Origin: Alsobacter soli
Lineage (GTDB): Bacteria; Pseudomonadota; Alphaproteobacteria; Rhizobiales; Beijerinckiaceae
DNA: 53,717 nt
Direction: 5' to 3'
NCBI RefSeq assembly: GCF_003004785.1
Contig: NZ_PVZS01000028.1
Coordinates: 1 to 53,717, forward strand
Under the pieces are notes generated by a model. The model saw only the letters and a list, made by a program, of their open reading frames with translations, searched no databases and was not told the DNA's origin. The position numbers and the translations under genes are program-made. Numbering within the stretch: the first letter of the stretch is position 1; every line of letters starts with the position of its first letter. Of this stretch, positions 53,168-53,717 are shown piece by piece.

Positions 53168-53717
53168 TCAGGGATGCCGGTATTCGGGGCATCTCACCTT
53201 CATCCATGCGGGCGAGGGACCAGACCGATACCGCCTGTCCGTGCGCTTGCAGACCAGGCCCTCCAGCCCCAGAGCGCAGGCATGGCGGAACAGATCCGGC
53301 CCGCGCTCGTCCAGGGCGTCCACCATGGCGATCCCGTCAACTGGCTGGGCTAGGAGCCTCGCCAGTTCGGCGCGGCGCTCAACGAGCGGCAACAGGCGCC
53401 GATCCCGGCCATCCAGCTCGAGCAAGTCGAAGGCTAGCAGCACAGCGTGAGGGGCGCCCGCGACGGAGCGCAGCGCGTCGAAGTCGTCGCGCCCATCGGG
53501 GAGCTGAACCACGACCTCCCCGTCCAGCACGCAGGAGGCGCATGGAAGGCTCACGAAGCCCGCGGCGAACCGGGGCAGGCGATCAGTCCACGAAAGGCCG
53601 TTGCGGCTCCACAGGGCTACGCTGGAGGCCTCGCGGCGGGCCTGCATGCGGTAGCCGTCGTGCTTCACCTGATAGAGCCAGCCCGGGCCAGTGGGGATCG
53701 CGTCCGAGGGCGTCGCC
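53168..53717 (-). CDS. ATP-dependent DNA ligase adenylation domain, 5' end beyond window
   Basis: About 182 residues visible. Nucleotidyl-transfer motifs are all present: I QVKHDGYR (Lys is the adenylated residue), III VLDGEVVV, IIIa FDLLELDG, IV GLEGLVCKR and V AWMKVRC. The frame stops 6 residues after motif V, so no OB-fold (motif VI) follows. This matches the short LigD-type adenylation-only proteins of Rhizobiales rather than full LigC/D. The upstream end, with MLA-type start text, is off the window. Activity would need another protein's OB-fold. Confidence 0.85.
   Translation of the reverse strand, partial: ATPSDAIPTGPGWLYQVKHDGYRMQARREASSVALWSRNGLSWTDRLPRFAAGFVSLPCASCVLDGEVVVQLPDGRDDFDALRSVAGAPHAVLLAFDLLELDGRDRRLLPLVERRAELARLLAQPVDGIAMVDALDERGPDLFRHACALGLEGLVCKRTDRRYRSGPSPAWMKVRCPEYRHP

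Noticed and set aside
1-53717. CRISPR arrays, tRNA or rRNA genes, insertion sequences, prophage
   Set aside because: No regular repeat-spacer pattern, no transposase or integrase protein, and no recognisable tRNA or rRNA sequence were seen in either strand.

Overview
The window is GC-rich, single-chromosome-like DNA from an alphaproteobacterium, most likely of the order Hyphomicrobiales (Rhizobiales). The evidence is a Porin_2-type porin, a MucR/Ros regulator, an HWE-family sensor kinase, a lectin-like secreted protein, a standalone LigD-type ligase domain and generally high GC at third codon positions. Genus cannot be fixed from the sequence alone; Methylobacteriaceae, Boseaceae and Beijerinckiaceae relatives all fit. 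No rRNA, tRNA, CRISPR array, insertion sequence or prophage was recognised.

Layout. 1-4.4 kb: the 3' end of an rfbA-like gene, a GAF-PAS-HWE kinase, a MucR regulator and small ORFs. 4.4-8.7 kb: the most notable locus. A DSF-synthase-like crotonase (rpfF) converges on a hybrid kinase with an RpfC-type membrane sensor, followed by two single-domain receivers. 8.9-15.6 kb: lytic transglycosylase, Crp-type regulator and major porin (with three good intrinsic terminators), a decayed acyltransferase pseudogene and a TadG-like protein. 15.7-22.3 kb: GYD protein, then a leftward amino-acid ABC transporter operon coupled to a DoeB/EutE-like deacylase and an EutB-like PLP dehydratase, with a divergent IclR regulator whose start is preceded by a perfect palindrome. 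22.4-29.3 kb: DUF2270 membrane protein, glgC-glgA, and a BisC-like molybdoenzyme. 29.5-41.3 kb: mostly singletons: lectin-like, DUF4239, SnoaL-like, Fsr-type MFS exporter, sugar-dehydrogenase-like beta-propeller, a PolX-PHP protein whose polymerase site is lost, an AHSA1 protein and a DadA-like oxidase. 41.5-44.8 kb: glycosyltransferase plus amylo-alpha-1,6-glucosidase. 44.9-53.7 kb: small signalling proteins (cNMP-binding, receiver), MarR/VOC/MFS group, a frameshifted TAXI-type binding protein, a truncated HdeD gene, a DUF4242 protein next to a DUF4242-adenylate cyclase, and a partial ATP-dependent ligase.

How the parts relate. The rpfF/rpfC pair should make and sense a diffusible fatty-acid signal, but no HD-GYP RpfG is present, so the output is probably one of the local receivers. 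The ABC operon imports an amino-acid-like compound, deacylates it and eliminates ammonia from the product. The glg genes and the debranching enzyme point to glycogen or alpha-glucan turnover. Three loci (acyltransferase, TAXI protein, HdeD) look inactivated, so the region carries some decaying accessory genes.
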